Shown: positions 36,193 to 51,004 of the stretch, one piece after another
Numbering within the stretch: position 1 is the first letter of the stretch
How the letters are laid out: every line of letters starts with the position of its first letter
Source: Ecdyonurus torrentis
Taxonomy: Eukaryota > Arthropoda > Insecta > Ephemeroptera > Heptageniidae
Reading direction: 5' to 3'
NCBI GenBank assembly: GCA_949318235.1
Contig: OX439132.1
Coordinates: forward strand, 12,743,624-12,807,623
Length of the DNA stretch: 64,000 nt
Notes under the pieces: generated by a model
The model's input: the letters and a program-made list of their open reading frames with translations, nothing else
Database searches by the model: none
Told to the model about the DNA's origin: nothing
Position numbers and translations under genes: made by a program

Positions 36193-36775
36193 CTATGTTG
36201 AAAAAAAAAATAGACATAAGCAATATCATCTTTCTATTTGCAATTTGCTTTTAATTTTATCTCCGTTTAAATGAAGTCAAGTCTTATTTACGAGCACTTT
36301 TATTTTATTTACGTATAATGTAAATCTGAAAAAATTATATATAAAAAAAGGATTATTATTATTTTATTATTAAAAGTGCATAATATATTTTAAAAAAACA
36401 CATTTTATATATATAAAAAAAAACGCTTAAATATACAAAAATGTTATTATTATTATTTTTTGTTTCTTTGGATACGTTCTAAATTTCAAATTTGATTTGA
36501 ATTTATGAAAGAAGAAACATAAATTAGAGCATTACTTAAGATTAAAATTTAACTCTATACATTTAAAAAGTTTTCAATCCTTAAAGTGGTGTTTATTTTT
36601 TTATTGTTATTATTTTGTTGAATCTTAAAAGCAGACAAACTAATATCAGTGAATCAATTAGTTTTTTTTAAAATTTATTCGTATTTAATTCTTTCTTTTC
36701 TCTCTCTCTCTCTCTCTCACTAGTAGTACCAGATTTTTATATAAGACTGATATAATTAGTGATTATTTTACGTAC
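36193..36775. other. MCT-like gene intron between the TM7 and TM8 exons
   Basis: AT-rich with a short CT repeat at about 36699-36718. Nothing else is seen. The neighbouring introns 35593-36017 and 37059-37475 are similarly plain. Confidence 0.55.
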
Positions 36776-37058
36776 CAGATAGAAGATCGGTGTATACAGT
36801 CCTGCAGAAGCAGTCGCTGAAGATACGAGAATAATCTGCACGGTACGAATTTTCAACGGAGTAAAATCAAAGAATGGTGGCTTCTCGACACTGATATGTC
36901 CCTTCTTTTCCTTCACCTTCTTCTTTTGATTTTTGAGATGTAGAATTGCTCGCCTCTGTGGGTGGTACAGTGATGCAGAGCGGTAGCAAACACCCAGGAA
37001 GAATGAGATGAACACGACGCCGGTAACTGCCTGCAGTCCCAGTCGCCACCCGATATTC
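36776..37058 (-). CDS. MCT-like transporter exon, TM6, cytoplasmic loop and TM7
   Basis: Acceptor CAACAG, donor CTG|GTACGT; phase 2 in, phase 0 out. It encodes NIGWRLGLQAVTGVVFISFF (TM6), a Lys-rich loop with NQKKKVKEKKGH, and PLKIRTVQIILVSSATASAG with LYTPIFYL (TM7). The central basic loop between two six-helix halves is characteristic of the major facilitator fold. Confidence 0.92.
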
Positions 37059-37475
37059 CTGTTGTCACATAGACAATACATTACATAGCAACAGTAACTG
37101 TCATTCATATGTAAATTATGTAAGCTGACCGAGACTATACTCAATTATATAATGTTAATTTACAATTTTCACCTACGGTTGTATAATTTATTATTAGCTG
37201 ACATCTAGCTTTAATAATTTCTATAAATAATTCTATATACGTATAGCCTTTGTGTGTACATATTTGAGCGTTACTATACATGCTTTAAATATTATAGCTT
37301 CTATCTATGCCTTTATAAAGTAATGCGTCTCATTATATTATACGTTGAAAATATTATTGAATAAAATTCAAATTATATTATGCTAAAAAAAAGCAGAATA
37401 TAAATTGTATTACAAAATGTAATAAAACTGTACTATACTTTTTCTGTATAATGATTTGTACAGTATAAAATTTAC

Positions 37476-37640
37476 CCAAGGGCTTCCTTGTAGAACACAG
37501 AAAACAGCGTGATACCAATACCACCCCCAGCTTGGACTACAATCTCCACAAATTCTCGTCTTCTCTTGAAATATTGGCCCAGCATCAAACCTGACGATTC
37601 ACGCACCAAGCACGTACCAATGCCGAGCACCAATCCATAA
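37476..37640 (-). CDS. MCT-like transporter exon, TM4-TM5
   Basis: Acceptor TTAATAG, donor CTTGG|GTAAAT; phase 2 at both ends. It encodes YGLVLGIGTCLVRESSGLML, then GQYFKRRREFVEIVVQAGGG and IGITLFSVFYKEAL. YFxxRR followed by an A-G-x-x-x-G stretch is the second SLC16 signature. Confidence 0.92.
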
Positions 37641-37788
37641 CTATTAAACAAAAATAATAAGAGAAACACAAATGATTATTTCATTTCATTGATATTTTTT
37701 CAAAATATAGCGAATGATGAGATAGTTTATCCAGTTGATTTATAAATTGATTCTTGTGTGATGTATTGACAAATTATGTTTTATATAC

Positions 37789-37957
37789 CTGAGGAACACC
37801 TGATGTATTTGCTGTGCAAAAGACGTGAAGAGAATTGCAAGCGCCATCACTAGGCCCCCAAAGACAGCAGTCAGTCGAGTTGATTTGCGACGACAAAGAG
37901 CAACCACCAGAGGCGCAGCAGCCAGGGAAACCGCAAAACATAGTACGCCAACCCAGG
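37789..37957 (-). CDS. MCT-like transporter exon, TM2-TM3
   Basis: Acceptor TTTGCAG, donor CTCAG|GTATAT; phase 1 in, phase 2 out. It encodes AWVGVLCFAVSLAAAPLVV, then CRRKSTRLTAVFGG and LVMALAILFTSFAQQIHQVFL. This is the typical TM2, charged turn and TM3 layout. The intron before it is 13.4 kb. Confidence 0.92.
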
Positions 37958-40260
37958 CTGCAAACAAAATAAATATTTACATTTTAGAATCTTTAAATTA
38001 TACATATTAAATTTTATCAGTTAGTAGTTTAATGTTATGCTTTAAAAAATATTACAGTAATTAATAATTTAAATAAAATATGTTCAATATGAATTTATAG
38101 AACAATAACGTTTTTCAAAAATAAAAAGTTTTATCATGTTTCTTTTTGTGCAAGCAACGTAAAACTTTTAGCTCAGAGAGAAAGGGAGTGAGAGAAGAAA
38201 GATTCATTAGAAAAAAGACAAATAAAAACAAAATGCCAGAAGTGAAGTAGCCCTGCAAGTTTCGTATATCAAAGTGTAACTTATTGCTTTTTTACAAAAG
38301 TAAATATACTGTATACGCCGCTACGGGAGTAATCAAAGCAGTATAAAATAGTGTAGGCGTAAATTGATAAATTTGACTTTTCATTGAAACATTTTAAAAC
38401 TAAATGTATTTTAACAAAATTCTCTTTAATATAATTTATATAATATACCATATTATGCAAAGGAGTTAAAAAAAAAAAAAAAAAAAAAAAAAAACGAACC
38501 TAATGTACGTATATTAATGTAAACTAATTATGGGTATATAATGTACTTTAATTAAAACCACCATATTATTTTAATGACGTTGTTCACTTATTTACGATTA
38601 ATTTACTTTAAATAGAAAACTAATTAAAACTAATTAAATTATTTAATGGAAATAGCATTTTTTTTTTGTTAACTTCAATCACTCTCTATATAATACTGTA
38701 TAATCTCTCTCTGTAAAGTAAATGAAATAAATTTATACTTTATCCTTTTAACACTTCCATATGAAAATCATATAATTTATCCTCACTTATACTGTATATA
38801 TCATTGATACTGAACAATGACCTAAAACTACTTTGTACAAAATTTTAAGCCCATTAAATAAAATAATATTTACAAACAGCATCGTAGGTGTTTGATATCC
38901 ACACGATTTTGTATCATTATAATACATTAATAATCATTAAATTATATATTATGTATAATATTTATGTCTTATGCTATTGCTAGAATAGGAATACAACACA
39001 AAAAGTGATGCTAGCATTATGATTGACGTTGCAAAAAATATTAACATAAAATTTGTATAAATGACACACCTAAAATATGATTACATTTACTTCTTTTAAG
39101 TTAACCTCTGACATTAATAACCTTCAAAGGAGTCGTCCATCATATTCATTTTATATATATATTTTTACTTTTCTCGCGTGGACTTAACACAAAATTATTA
39201 TGACAAGTAATTTATCATAAAGAATCTTTGGCTCCAAATGTGGTCAATTTATTGCATTTAATGTATTGAAATATGTTTTTCTTTTCAACTATATGAAACA
39301 TGTGTTGTAAATTTTTTATACGTTAATTTATTATTAATTTTTTTATTGTATTGTGATTTATAATGTATGTAAGATGATTACTCCATGAGGAGATATTTTC
39401 ACACAGTTTTTGATGATAATTTTGTCATTGCATTTCATAGACTATACAGCAAATTAATTGGATTTGTGGGAATCGAACCAATAAACATAGGTTGTATAGT
39501 ATTTTATGAAATATCTACAGGACAATATTAACAAATTTAAGGGTTACATTTTATAACGATTTTGATTGCTATAAATTGTTTGAATAAATAATAAAAAAAA
39601 ATCTTCTCGTTGTTTACAAGAATAATATAAAATGGATAATATTTATAATGTAAAAAATCATTGCTCATAAATTTTTTTTTTCAAAAAGTTAATACTAATA
39701 CATACATATATATATATATGTATTATATATTATGATATAAGCTAAGGCTACAATGCTATATGATTTATTTTTTTGTAAGGCGTATTAGAAGATGCTTTGT
39801 TTATAAAAACAAAATTCTTACTAAACTGAATTGTATTTTACTTAAAGATAGTTAAAGAGACGACTTTCAATTGTTATAACAATAACTTTACGAAGGCAAT
39901 TGGTATATACAGTTAATTATGTAAAACAAGGTTAAATGACTAAAAATAATAATAATAATACCAAAATTGTGAGCTAAAATGTACGCGTATTCATTATAAA
40001 CACATATATAAAGAACTGATAATGTCCTTAAAAAAGAACAGTAAGAAACAAAAAAAGTATGTTCATTTATGTCCAACTAAATCACCCAAGATTGTTAAAT
40101 CTCTTAAATTTTTTTCCCTTATCCGTTTTTATCACTAGAAAAAATAAATAAATCTAACGTGTATGTTAGTAGAAAATTTAGTGTCAGTATAGTATAGTCG
40201 AGTACATATATCACTCATGACTATGTACGTATTGTGTACATAGAGTTTTTATTTAACCAC

Positions 40261-40264
<4 letters not shown>

Positions 40265-40318
<54 letters not shown>
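40265..40318. repeat. (AG)n microsatellite
   Basis: 27 uninterrupted AG units. Confidence 0.95.
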
Positions 40319-40320
<2 letters not shown>

Positions 40321-41224
40321 AATATTTGAAACAAGTCTCTAAAAGTTGGCACTTGCTATTTGTTCATAAAGTCTGTTGTGGTATGCAACTATTTATTTGT
40401 CTTCTATTGTCTATATACGGTATTTTATGTTGTATGTTTATAATGAAAGTATTTATCTAACCTCTAAGGCAAAAGTAAAATAATTATAAGCTTAATACAA
40501 ATATGAGATTAAATTTTAACGTAGAAAAAGTTATATGTAAATTTACGTTTTAAAGCATAGGCGAGTCACATTATTCAAATTTTTGCTGAAGACCTGCTGT
40601 AAAAACATTGTTGATTTTATTTTCTTAAGGGTCTTTTTGTCGTGCCTTTTCATGGCAATATTGTATGCAATGACGTAGCAACAAACCCTTTTACTCACTA
40701 ATTCTTTTGCATAAAGTAAAGAATTAGTTTAGATTTTATATTTTGAAAGGTTAACATTTTCTGAGGCAATGCTGCGTATTTTATATAACAATTTCTGCTT
40801 AATGTAAGAATGCAACTTTAACAAAAAAAATATATATATACATATTTGGTCACTGCTTTGTCCTAATATAATTTTTTAATTTACGTTTTTGTATCATTAA
40901 ATAAAATAAACAGAACACAGGGGTCAAAATAAATAATACCAATACATAGAGGAATAATAGGTGCAGTCAGGGTAAAATATAGCTTATCTCTGAACTAATA
41001 CATTAATAACAGCAAAATATTAAACACATTTATACTTTTTTTTTTAATTGCTAATTTTTATAGATTCAAAATAATAATACTAAGATATTATTACATATAT
41101 ATCAGCTTTAAAACATTATATGCATAAGGAAAAGTAAAATATACAAACTGACATTAGCATTAATGATCTCAAAATGATTGATACGTAATCAAAACTAAAC
41201 CCAATTAAGGTTTACTAAGCAAGA

Positions 41225-41259
<35 letters not shown>

Positions 41260-42579
41260 ACACACCTTAAACAAGTTATGACTTAAGTAGATAATTAAAT
41301 ACTTCAATCCAGAATGTAATTTCTAAATTTAAAATAAAAAGAACTTAACTATATTTGTTTCTTTTTTTTTTAAATAAATTAGTAAAGGATATTAGTTACG
41401 CATGAATACAAATATTAATACAACATTTTAAAATACGTAATGAATGTTTTATTATTATAATTTATTCTAAATAATATTTACAAAAACAAAAAGTTAATTA
41501 ATTACATAAGATATTATATGTGAAGAGGATAACAAAAAAAAAAAAGAGTAATTTAAAAATATTAATCGTTTATTTGATATGCAAAGTAAGTTTCAGTGAA
41601 CTGAACTAACGTATACGTACATCAGTATAGAAAGGAAAGAAAAATTAAGGTCTTCTTATAGGCAAAAAGAAACTGCCAAAGAATTGATTGATTGATATGT
41701 GTAACCTTTCAGTAGCACGAAAACATTATTAACGTTCCAGTGGACTTTAAAGCTGTCTTATTTTTTTTGTACTATATATAACAAATAAAATTACTCTTCT
41801 GTCCATTAAACATTTTTTTTTGTCTTATTGTCATTGTCTTGTTTGAACAAATTGATTATTGATTGATTGATTTCTGTATTATAAATAATTATTTTTAAAC
41901 AATTAAATTTAGATAAGCTTCTTTAGATTGATATGTACTACATATTATAAAGTGTGTTATGCAAATTCTAAGAAATTAATAGTGTACATTATAATTCTAA
42001 TTCATAATATTGTGTTCTTACGCTACAACGAGTTAAGATAATGAAAGCTATATTTAAGGTCCACTCGATCTGGATGACTTCCGTACCCTAGTATAAACTC
42101 AGCTTAAAATAAATGTTCATATAGATGTTAGGACAAACTATAATAATGTTAGACTAAACCAAACATTCTTCAACGGCAAGTAGTGAATGAATATTGAAAT
42201 CTATATAGCAGGTGATTTGTGTTCACAGTTTATCTATAACCCCACATCGCACATACTATCTACGATGTTTGATATAAGGATTATCTACCACAAATCGCAG
42301 TTTGCTTTTGTCCGTTTCTTAAGATTATATATACACGTAAATATTACTCTTAAAAACAAAGTTCAGTTGCTTTTTTTGCATGAATTATTCTTTATGATTA
42401 AGTTGACGCAAGAAACGCTTAAAAAAGTAAATTAAAAATGTTGTGGCATTAAAATTATATTAAAAAAAAGAAAAAGACAATAAATTAAGACTCGTAAATA
42501 TTTTACTGCAAAAATTCCCCCTTACTGCAATATATTATACATTGATATGAGAAACGAGGCAATTTTTGTATTTTATGAT

Positions 42580-42730
42580 GTGCAGGGTTGAAGTGTCCGG
42601 TCAGCTGGGACAGAACGTGAGATACACACGCAACAACCCCCGAGTGTAACACCTGTCACCCTCAACAGGAGGATGCATGCAGGTCGCGTGAAATTGGGAC
42701 ACACGTGATCTGACTTGCACAATCGTAATT
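42580..42730. promoter_or_regulatory. GC-richer E-box-bearing island inside the large intron
   Basis: About 150 bp near even base composition in very AT-rich surroundings. It contains CACGTG (in GGACACACGTGATC) and CACCTG (in AACACCTGTCACC). No open frame with splice sites fits the transporter phases. Candidate intronic enhancer, or a remnant of an unknown repeat. Confidence 0.3.
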
Positions 42731-44945
42731 TTCTTGGTGCAGCACTTTTATCACTCGAATTTCAATAAAGTTTGTGAAAGCATCAAGTTTATTGAATAAA
42801 ATAAGTAAATGTAATGTAGGACATTTTACACCTTTTTTATTTATTTTATAGCGTTTATTTCTTTACAAAATACCTAAATTTCTATACCTTTCGATAAAAA
42901 TACTATATTATTTATCTTATATTTTCTATTTTTAGGTGCACATTTTTCATTTATTTAATTTATTTTTATTGTATTAAAATTTTAAGTACAGACACTGTGA
43001 TATAAAATTGTAATCTACTGTAAAGTGGCAAGAACAATGTATTCATATGGAGACTTAAATTAACATATCGTTCCATAAAAATATATGGTATGGCATTAGA
43101 ATAAAATTTTATGCTACAGTGTATATTATAATGTACCATATTTTCATATGCTACCGAATAAATGTTAGCAAAAAATGGAAATTGTTTGCTTGTGTATTTT
43201 TTTAATTGAAAATACTTTAAAAATTTAGTGATATCCGCACAAATAAAGAAGCATGCGTCTCACATAAACTATATGTTAATATTAAAAAAAAAAGCGCCTA
43301 ACGATGTTGTAATATATATTATATTTTTTGTTGAATTGCGTGCTTAGCAGTTGTATAACTTGACGCTTATTACTTTAGCAACTTGTCATTACTTATTACC
43401 ACGAGAAATTCAATGATTTACAACACATCACAATTTTTTATATCGTATTATAAATTATATTTAAAAGAAAAACATACTTTAAAAAGAGAGAAAGAGATAG
43501 ATTCAAAATTTATACGATTTCATTGTTTGTAATTTAAGAGGATTATATAGAAATCTATTATTTGTGCTTTTTACAAAAGAGAATTTTATATTAAATTTAT
43601 TGGTAGGTCAAAGCCAAAGGTTACGATTGAAAAATCCAATAAAAACCACACCGCAAGAGATTTGTTGTGATTGCTTTACTATACTCTTATACGATTTAAA
43701 ATTTTGTTTTATTACACTTTTAACTCGCGCCTTGCATCACGATAGATTTTGAAACATCTACAAATTAAAAGAAAAAAAAATCAATTAGTTTTTATTTTAT
43801 TTCAATGATATTTATTAATTTATTATATATAATAAAATTTTATTGAGAGAAAATAACTTATTCTTTTTCTTTGAAGTTAATAATTATACTCGTACCCAAT
43901 ATTTATTATCATTTGTAACATGACAAATGAATTACGAAATAAAATAAACATTGCCTTTTTAGACAAACTTTTCTTTTATATATTATAGAATAATAAAACA
44001 AAAGAATAAATTTTAAATACTAAAACAATTAGATTAATTAATTAAACGTGAATAAAAACGTTCAGAAATAAAACTATTCGTAATAATTAATCTTTTGCAG
44101 TACGCTATATAATTAATTAAAAAAAAAGTTATAGTCGTAATTGAAAATTAATTATTAAAATATAAGGTTTTGAATGACAACGTGGAATTCCTTTAAAGTT
44201 TAATTTAGTTATGCCTTAAGTGAGAAACCTTTTATGTGCTGTACAAGAGTTTTTTTTTCTTATCAAATTCCACCGTTATTGTTTTTGATTATATATTAAT
44301 ATTCATTGAATCAATAAAAAATATAATATTAGAATGTTATATAAAGTTGTTATATAAATCAAAAAGCACAACTCACTTTATAACGTAAATAATTAAATTG
44401 AGAACACATTACATACATATCGTACGATGGGAATAAGAAAAAAGTAAATAGAATGACAAATAAATAAAATAGCAACGTAACATAATTACATCATATTTTG
44501 TGCAGCAAATATCGCAGTTAAATATTTATTTTTTAATTTGTTTGTTTAATTTTTTAATGTTTTAATTTTTTTTTTATTTACACTTTTCTTCCAGCCAAGA
44601 TCCTCACTTGGATCTTGTGGGCTGGTTCGAATATCAATAAAATTATTATACAGTTTTTTTAGTATTTAAATTAGATAATATTTAAAAATGTTTCTCTATT
44701 AAAATCATTCTCTATATTTCTCTATACAGTAGAATAGTTGAAAAATATGTAATAGCAGTATAACAATTAAATTTTCAATTGTATAAAATAATGTTACGAA
44801 ATTTTTTTATTATAGTTGTATGTATATTTCCGTTCATGTATCTTACTAATTTTTTAATTTTGTAAATAATAAATATAAAAAATAATAAAAAGTTAATACT
44901 AATCAATCAATTTTTAGAAGCGTATTCTCTTTCCATATAAGGAAC

Positions 44946-44978
<33 letters not shown>

Positions 44979-45615
44979 AAGTGTACGTCACTGTAGCCCC
45001 ATAATTTATTATTATATCATTTTTTTTTTAAAAAATCTGACTTTAAAAAAAAAGTGGAAAGGATTTATTAATAGGACAACAAGTTGATATTAATAACTAA
45101 CATATATACTCCCAGGTATTACATATGTTGATATATTAATGTAGTAGCAACAAAAGTTAATTAATAAAAAAGAATGAACATGTCGTATGAATAGCAGCAA
45201 TATATATATTTATATGAGTTGACAGTTAAAAATATTTAGACTACAGTAAAAAATATTATAGTCCAGTGTTTTTGTGGGCGATGACAGATAATAAAGTATT
45301 GTTTACATTTTATGAGACAGTAGGTAATTTCTCTTTTTACTTTAAACATTATACAAAAATGTCTAAAACACACCTTTATATATAAAAATAAATACAATAG
45401 AAGTTTTAGCTTGTAGAGAAATATTATGAAAGAATACAGAACTTCATAAGTTACTAAAGAAAAAAAATGCTATCAAATTCATTAAAATTGTTCTCAATTA
45501 AAAGTTTCGTGCATATAAGAATATCTAGGTAGTTTCAACTAATTAATTTATTAAAAAATAGGCGTAATATGCTAGTTCTCTGTAAAAAAAAAAAAAAAAA
45601 AAAAAAAATTAAATG

Positions 45616-45738
45616 TACACACGATTGTGATAATATATTTTACATTTCAAAAACTCCCACCTAATTTTCAATGTTATTCTTATGAGAAAAACATGTGCTT
45701 TAATTAAATTGTGCAATATATTATCACATTTGTGTGTA
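45616..45738. mobile_element. ~125-bp TA-flanked MITE (best-preserved copy)
   Basis: Begins TACACACGATTGTGATAATA and ends TATTATCACATTTGTGTGTA, an almost complete inverted pair. The interior contains CTTATGAGAAAAACATGTG, shared in inverted form with the copies at 10.1 and 19.5 kb. It sits next to a poly(A) run. Confidence 0.7.
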
Positions 45739-47185
45739 CAATGCATATGAATGTTTGTAGCACATGCATAGAGTAGAACAATTCAATATTATACTGATAC
45801 TGATTTATCCATATTTATTATAAATATAACAATTTATGGGTTTTTTCATGCGTGGCAATTGTGTAGTAGATTGCATAGTAGTTTCATTGTTTTAATTAAA
45901 GCAATCAATAGCTTATTTATCTAACAGTTTAGTTAAGTTATACATATAATTCATAGTTTTGGCGTAATTAAATTTTCTAAACGTTTAAATTATTACTCTA
46001 TGTGCGTGTGAGTTGGAATTCAAAAAATACTGAAGTTAAAATATTATTATTATGTCGGAGCAAAGAAAGGAAAAGCAGCATTTTTTCCCCTGATTTGTAG
46101 ACTAATATCATCGTAATGTTGTTAATATAATAAACCTAGAAACAAACATTCATAGAACATTCATAGAACATAAATAAATTTGATTTAAAGACTATCATAC
46201 ATGGTAATAATGGTGTAAACATAACAGTACATAAACCTAGATTAAACTCATTATGTATAAAAACTGAAAGATATTACATTTGAATAGCAATCATCACTAC
46301 TGTATATATATATAGAGTTGATAACAATCTGATGTTAAGTTTATAATCTTGCATATCTATTTTACTGTTAAAATGCAACAGAGCGATGCTAATCTAATGC
46401 AAATAATCAACTTCTGCACTCGTGTATATAAGATCATGTTACTTATTTGCATTAAACTTACTGACTGTATTAATAAAGAATTATATACATTAGCTTTTTA
46501 TTATTACCTGCTATAAGCATTGAAGCTTAAATAATTAAATCGTATCGTAATGAACGTATATTATAATATTTATAATGATTATTATAACAAGATATATATG
46601 AAAAGTAATGTGATTCAGCTACTTTATTATTGTAACTTAGATTATAATTATTATGATAATTATTCTGAATATTATTATTATGTTCACACATATAGAAAAA
46701 AAAAGAACTTCGTAATCCAAGTTTATAAAATATAACGTGACTAACGTAAGTAAATATGTGCTGTAGATCTGAGTTAATCTCTAGCAAAAGTGACGCCAAA
46801 TCTTGCAGAAATTATTTCTATAAACGGGAAAAAAGCAGTTAGTAATTACGTAATAAATAAATTAATTAATAACATGATAAATGTCTGTAACTTCTATTCA
46901 GTGAAAATTTGTAAAGTTAATTAATATTTTAAATAATATTCTATTGAAAACTTATAATTATATTATTATGTACTGTATAAAACTGAAATTATGAAACTTT
47001 CTGACAAGTGAATATTGTTTAAATAAAAATAAAAATAATAAAAAAGTCAGAGGACCATGTAAGTGGGTATGAACCTTTTTTTGGCCTCTTAATAAAAATC
47101 AATTATTATTATAATTTATGTTTATATTTATGTCAGTGAATCATAATTGTTGTTAAATTGGAACAGAATTAATAATTATGCTATA

Positions 47186-47513
47186 GGGTATGTGCACATG
47201 ACGTCATAATAAATGCACTTTGATGCCATAATTGAGCAGCGTATAACATTGCTTAGCATATAGGACAAACATGGGTTTTCGCTATTTTCTTTGGAAAATA
47301 AGTTGTTGTTTTTTTGTCATTATTATTTTTCTCGCATGCTTGAAAAGCTAATTCAACTTTTGTTAATATAACATCAATTCTCTCAAAAAAAAAAATAATA
47401 AATAAAAAAATAAAAAAATAAAAAAAACTAAGTATTTGTAAACTGGGAAAATGTGCCATTTTCCCATACCGGCCCATGTTATTTAGTGCTCTTTAACATG
47501 AATGCAACTACCC
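47186..47513 (-). mobile_element. ~300-bp GGG...CCC element (copy 3, inverted)
   Basis: Starts GGGTATGTGCACATGACGTC and ends GAATGCAACTACCC. Read on the minus strand it follows copies 20630-20931 and 59286-59583. It is enlarged by an internal A-rich run (about 47386-47428). TA precedes it; the right TA is changed to TT. Confidence 0.7.
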
Positions 47514-49677
47514 TTTACAACATAATATTTTTGTATATTGCATATACTTATCATGCAGTCAGCAGTGTAGCTTAAATTATGTTGCAATGTGAATGTACTA
47601 ATATTGCTGAAAATGGACATAAATATTACGTGTTTAATTTTATCCGTGTCCCGTGTTCAAATTTTTTTCTAAATAATTGTACAATGATTCATGCATTGTA
47701 AATAGTAAATACTAAATAGTGATCTCTTTCAAAAATGCATTAGTTTTAAATATAGTAAAATTTAGTGGAAGGGAGTCATATAAATTATACCAAGCTCTAG
47801 TACTTGATAAAGTTTCAACTCCACTTTTTAAATAACAGTGACATATTATTACAACTTTTAGCTATTTTCATTCTTATAAATCACATCTTGTTTGTTTATT
47901 TTTTTGTCCTTAAAAATTCTAACTTTATAATAATACTGTATCTAAAATTTTAAACTGAACCATACTTTAACTCTTCAAATAAAGTTTTTTTCTTCTTTTT
48001 CAATTTTTTTTTGTTTCATCTTCTTGATTAGTTTTAAAATGATCTCTTTATTATACTGTAATTCTTAGTTTATTATATCTTTTAAAATATTCCATACTTG
48101 TTAATTATAAAGATAAAATTTAATTAGCAATATGCAAATATAGTAAAGAAACAATTTTAATTAAGGATGTTCTATTTTAATTCAGTGTTAACTTGAAGAT
48201 TGCTTAGGCAACATAATATATAGAACTAACGCAAATAGGAAGTTCTCCCTTCGTTCGATACAAGATTAATGAACGAAAGAGTAAGTAATTCAGTATGCAG
48301 ATTTTATACACCTTCAGAAAGATCAGAGAAAAAGCTTGAACTTTGCTGCAAGGATGTATGTATATATAATATATAAATAATACGTAAAATATCAATATAA
48401 TATAAGAAGGATCTTAATTAATTAAAATGCAGAAAGTTAAATATGTATAGCTTTATATAATATTTGTACTTTACTCGAAAATAAACTAAAATTAAAAAAT
48501 GTGTAGGGTAAAATACAAGTTTATAAATAGGATAAAAAATAAATTACGCAGTTTATGCTGCAGTGAATAAATTAAAAATGCCGCGGTTTATAGCATAATA
48601 TAACACGTTGTTATTTTGAAATAACATAAAATGCTATGCAATGTAACTTGGTAAATATATATTATAGTCGCTATATAATACAGCGTAAATGATTTCATAT
48701 ATATTGCTGAAACTAATTTAGCATAATTGTTATGCATTTTATTTGTACGTGTAGTAAATGGAATCAAATAAAATTATTTTTAATGCGGTAAATAGTCCAA
48801 TATTGGAAAGCTTATATCATCCAAATAATTTATATTATTTCAATGTTTTATTTAAGTTATTAAAAATAAAGCAGATTGATTTGTTTATATATACTTAAAT
48901 TGGCAATTTTATAATTTGAAAAGAAAATATCAACCATAAAGCTATAATCAATAACTCAGCTGGCAAATTTAAAATATTTTAAAATTCAATTAGAATGGTT
49001 ATAAGATATGGGTTAATACTTTCTTCTTCTTCCATTTCATATACTTATTTTGCAAACTGTTTTATTCTATGCTCCATATTGCACTAAGATTGATTCTTTA
49101 TCCCTAATAATCCTTGCATGCTGTCTTTATATTATATATTATAAAAAAGGTAAATTATATGAAGATTACGCTTTAAAAATTAGGTCAACATATCCAGCAA
49201 AAAAAAATTGAAGAAGATAAAAAATATAATTTATTTTTTGAAAATTTTTTTCTTATCAACTTTCTGATTTTCAATATACTGTACATACAGTATAATAGTA
49301 ATTGATTTTTATATTTTTTTTTATCGAACAAAGTCTCCATGATATAATAATAATAGTAAATCATTTTGTTATTATGACTCAATAAAATACGAAAGAGTAT
49401 ATCGGAAAATATAATTTTTTCATTGATGAAATTATAATGACATCCGCTATGATGAAAGAAAAAGGAGGAAAAAAATAACAAAGTTGATTTCTTTTCTTTC
49501 TTTCTTTTTTTTTTTTTTTTTTTGCACGACAAACATGATTTGTTACTGACAAGAACAATTTTATATTTTGTGTATCACTTTTTTATATAATAAAATTAAA
49601 GCGTTTTTATATGAAACAATTTTGACTCAAAAGTCTTTTAACGTTAATTGACAAACTATATAAAAATTTACACGAAG

Positions 49678-49685
<8 letters not shown>

Positions 49686-49733
<48 letters not shown>

Positions 49734-49738
49734 GAGAG
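49686..49738. repeat. (AG)n microsatellite
   Basis: AG repeat with one GG interruption. The open frame reading Arg-Glu repeats through it is not a gene. Confidence 0.9.
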
Positions 49739-51004
49739 GAAAAAAAAGTATCTCATCAAGCTCTGCAAATAAATTTGTTTCTTCACTACAAAAACATTTT
49801 GTAAACAACTTGATTACTAATTTAACAACCACGAAATTTTCTATTGAAAGGTGTGTCCCTTGTCTTTCAAATTTCTGATATTATTATTATTTTAAGATGA
49901 CTTTTGTATAAAAACCTCAGATTATAAATATATATTGTGTATTTGTTCTTCATCTTTCATTAATTGAAAATTAGCAAGTCTTTCAAATGAATTATAAAAA
50001 CAAAAACCTTTATAGATTGAAGGAAATTTGAGATGAAAAATTTGTTGTGTTTTATGCAAACAAAGAAAGAAGGAGGGCTTATTGAAAACCGGGGGAGTTG
50101 TTATTATTATTTTTTTACCCTTTTACAAAAAGTTTACTTTGTATTTTGTATATCTCATTAAAAAAATTGATGGCAGTAACAGAATATAATTAAGGTTAAT
50201 TTTTATATTTTATGATAACTTTTTATCGTTACAGGTAATTTTTAAAATAAAAAAAATATACTTTTAAAGTTTTTTTTTGTATATTATACTAAAGTTTGCT
50301 TAAGTTTTGCTATCTATTCCTCTTTTTTTACTGTTTTTTTTTTACATTACTTCAGCACAAAGTTTATCTGAAAAGTATCTTTAAGAAAAGAAGCGGTACT
50401 AATTAACTTGGAAAGATTGCAGAAATTTTATGAGCACAAACATTTGAAAACACTTACCACACTTCAAGTGCTAGATTTTTTTCCTTCCTTCTTTTACTAA
50501 TATGACAAAGAACGTAACTTAAGTATATAACTTTTTACTGCACTTAACAACATTGTTTTGATTTAAAAAACATTAGTGTAGCTTTTAAAGTAATTGCCTA
50601 TGAGATCAGCAAGTACTGTTTTAATTTTCTTTACCAGTTTGTGGTCAGCTAGATAGGTGTAAAATAAATGAACTTTTATTTGAGGTATAGCAATAAAATC
50701 TGATAATTTTACTTGCGAATTACACTCGTAAAAAAAAAAAAAAAAAAAAAAAATCGTAAAATAAAAAGTTTATTTAATGCTGAATTTTTTATGGAAAATC
50801 TCAGTCACTTATTTTTAAAATTACTCTTCTTAACGTTCAATAATTTTTTTGAAATATTTATTATAAAAATCTTGATTGCATTAGAAATAAATTACCCTAT
50901 AAAAATTATATAAAAATATTGTTTTCCAAATACTACAAAATAAAACAAGATTTATTTATTTATAAACCTATCAATAAGTAATGCTGTGTAATTTTAGCAC
51001 TTAA

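Noticed and set aside
36033..36254. Plus-strand 73-codon open frame
   Set aside because: Shadow of the TM8 exon of the transporter.
39466..39481. Minus-strand GGTTCGATTCCC, a perfect tRNA B box
   Set aside because: No A box, acceptor stem or anticodon arm at the right distance upstream; at most a decayed tRNA-derived repeat.
49648..49878. Arg-Glu repeat open frame
   Set aside because: Translation of a GA microsatellite.
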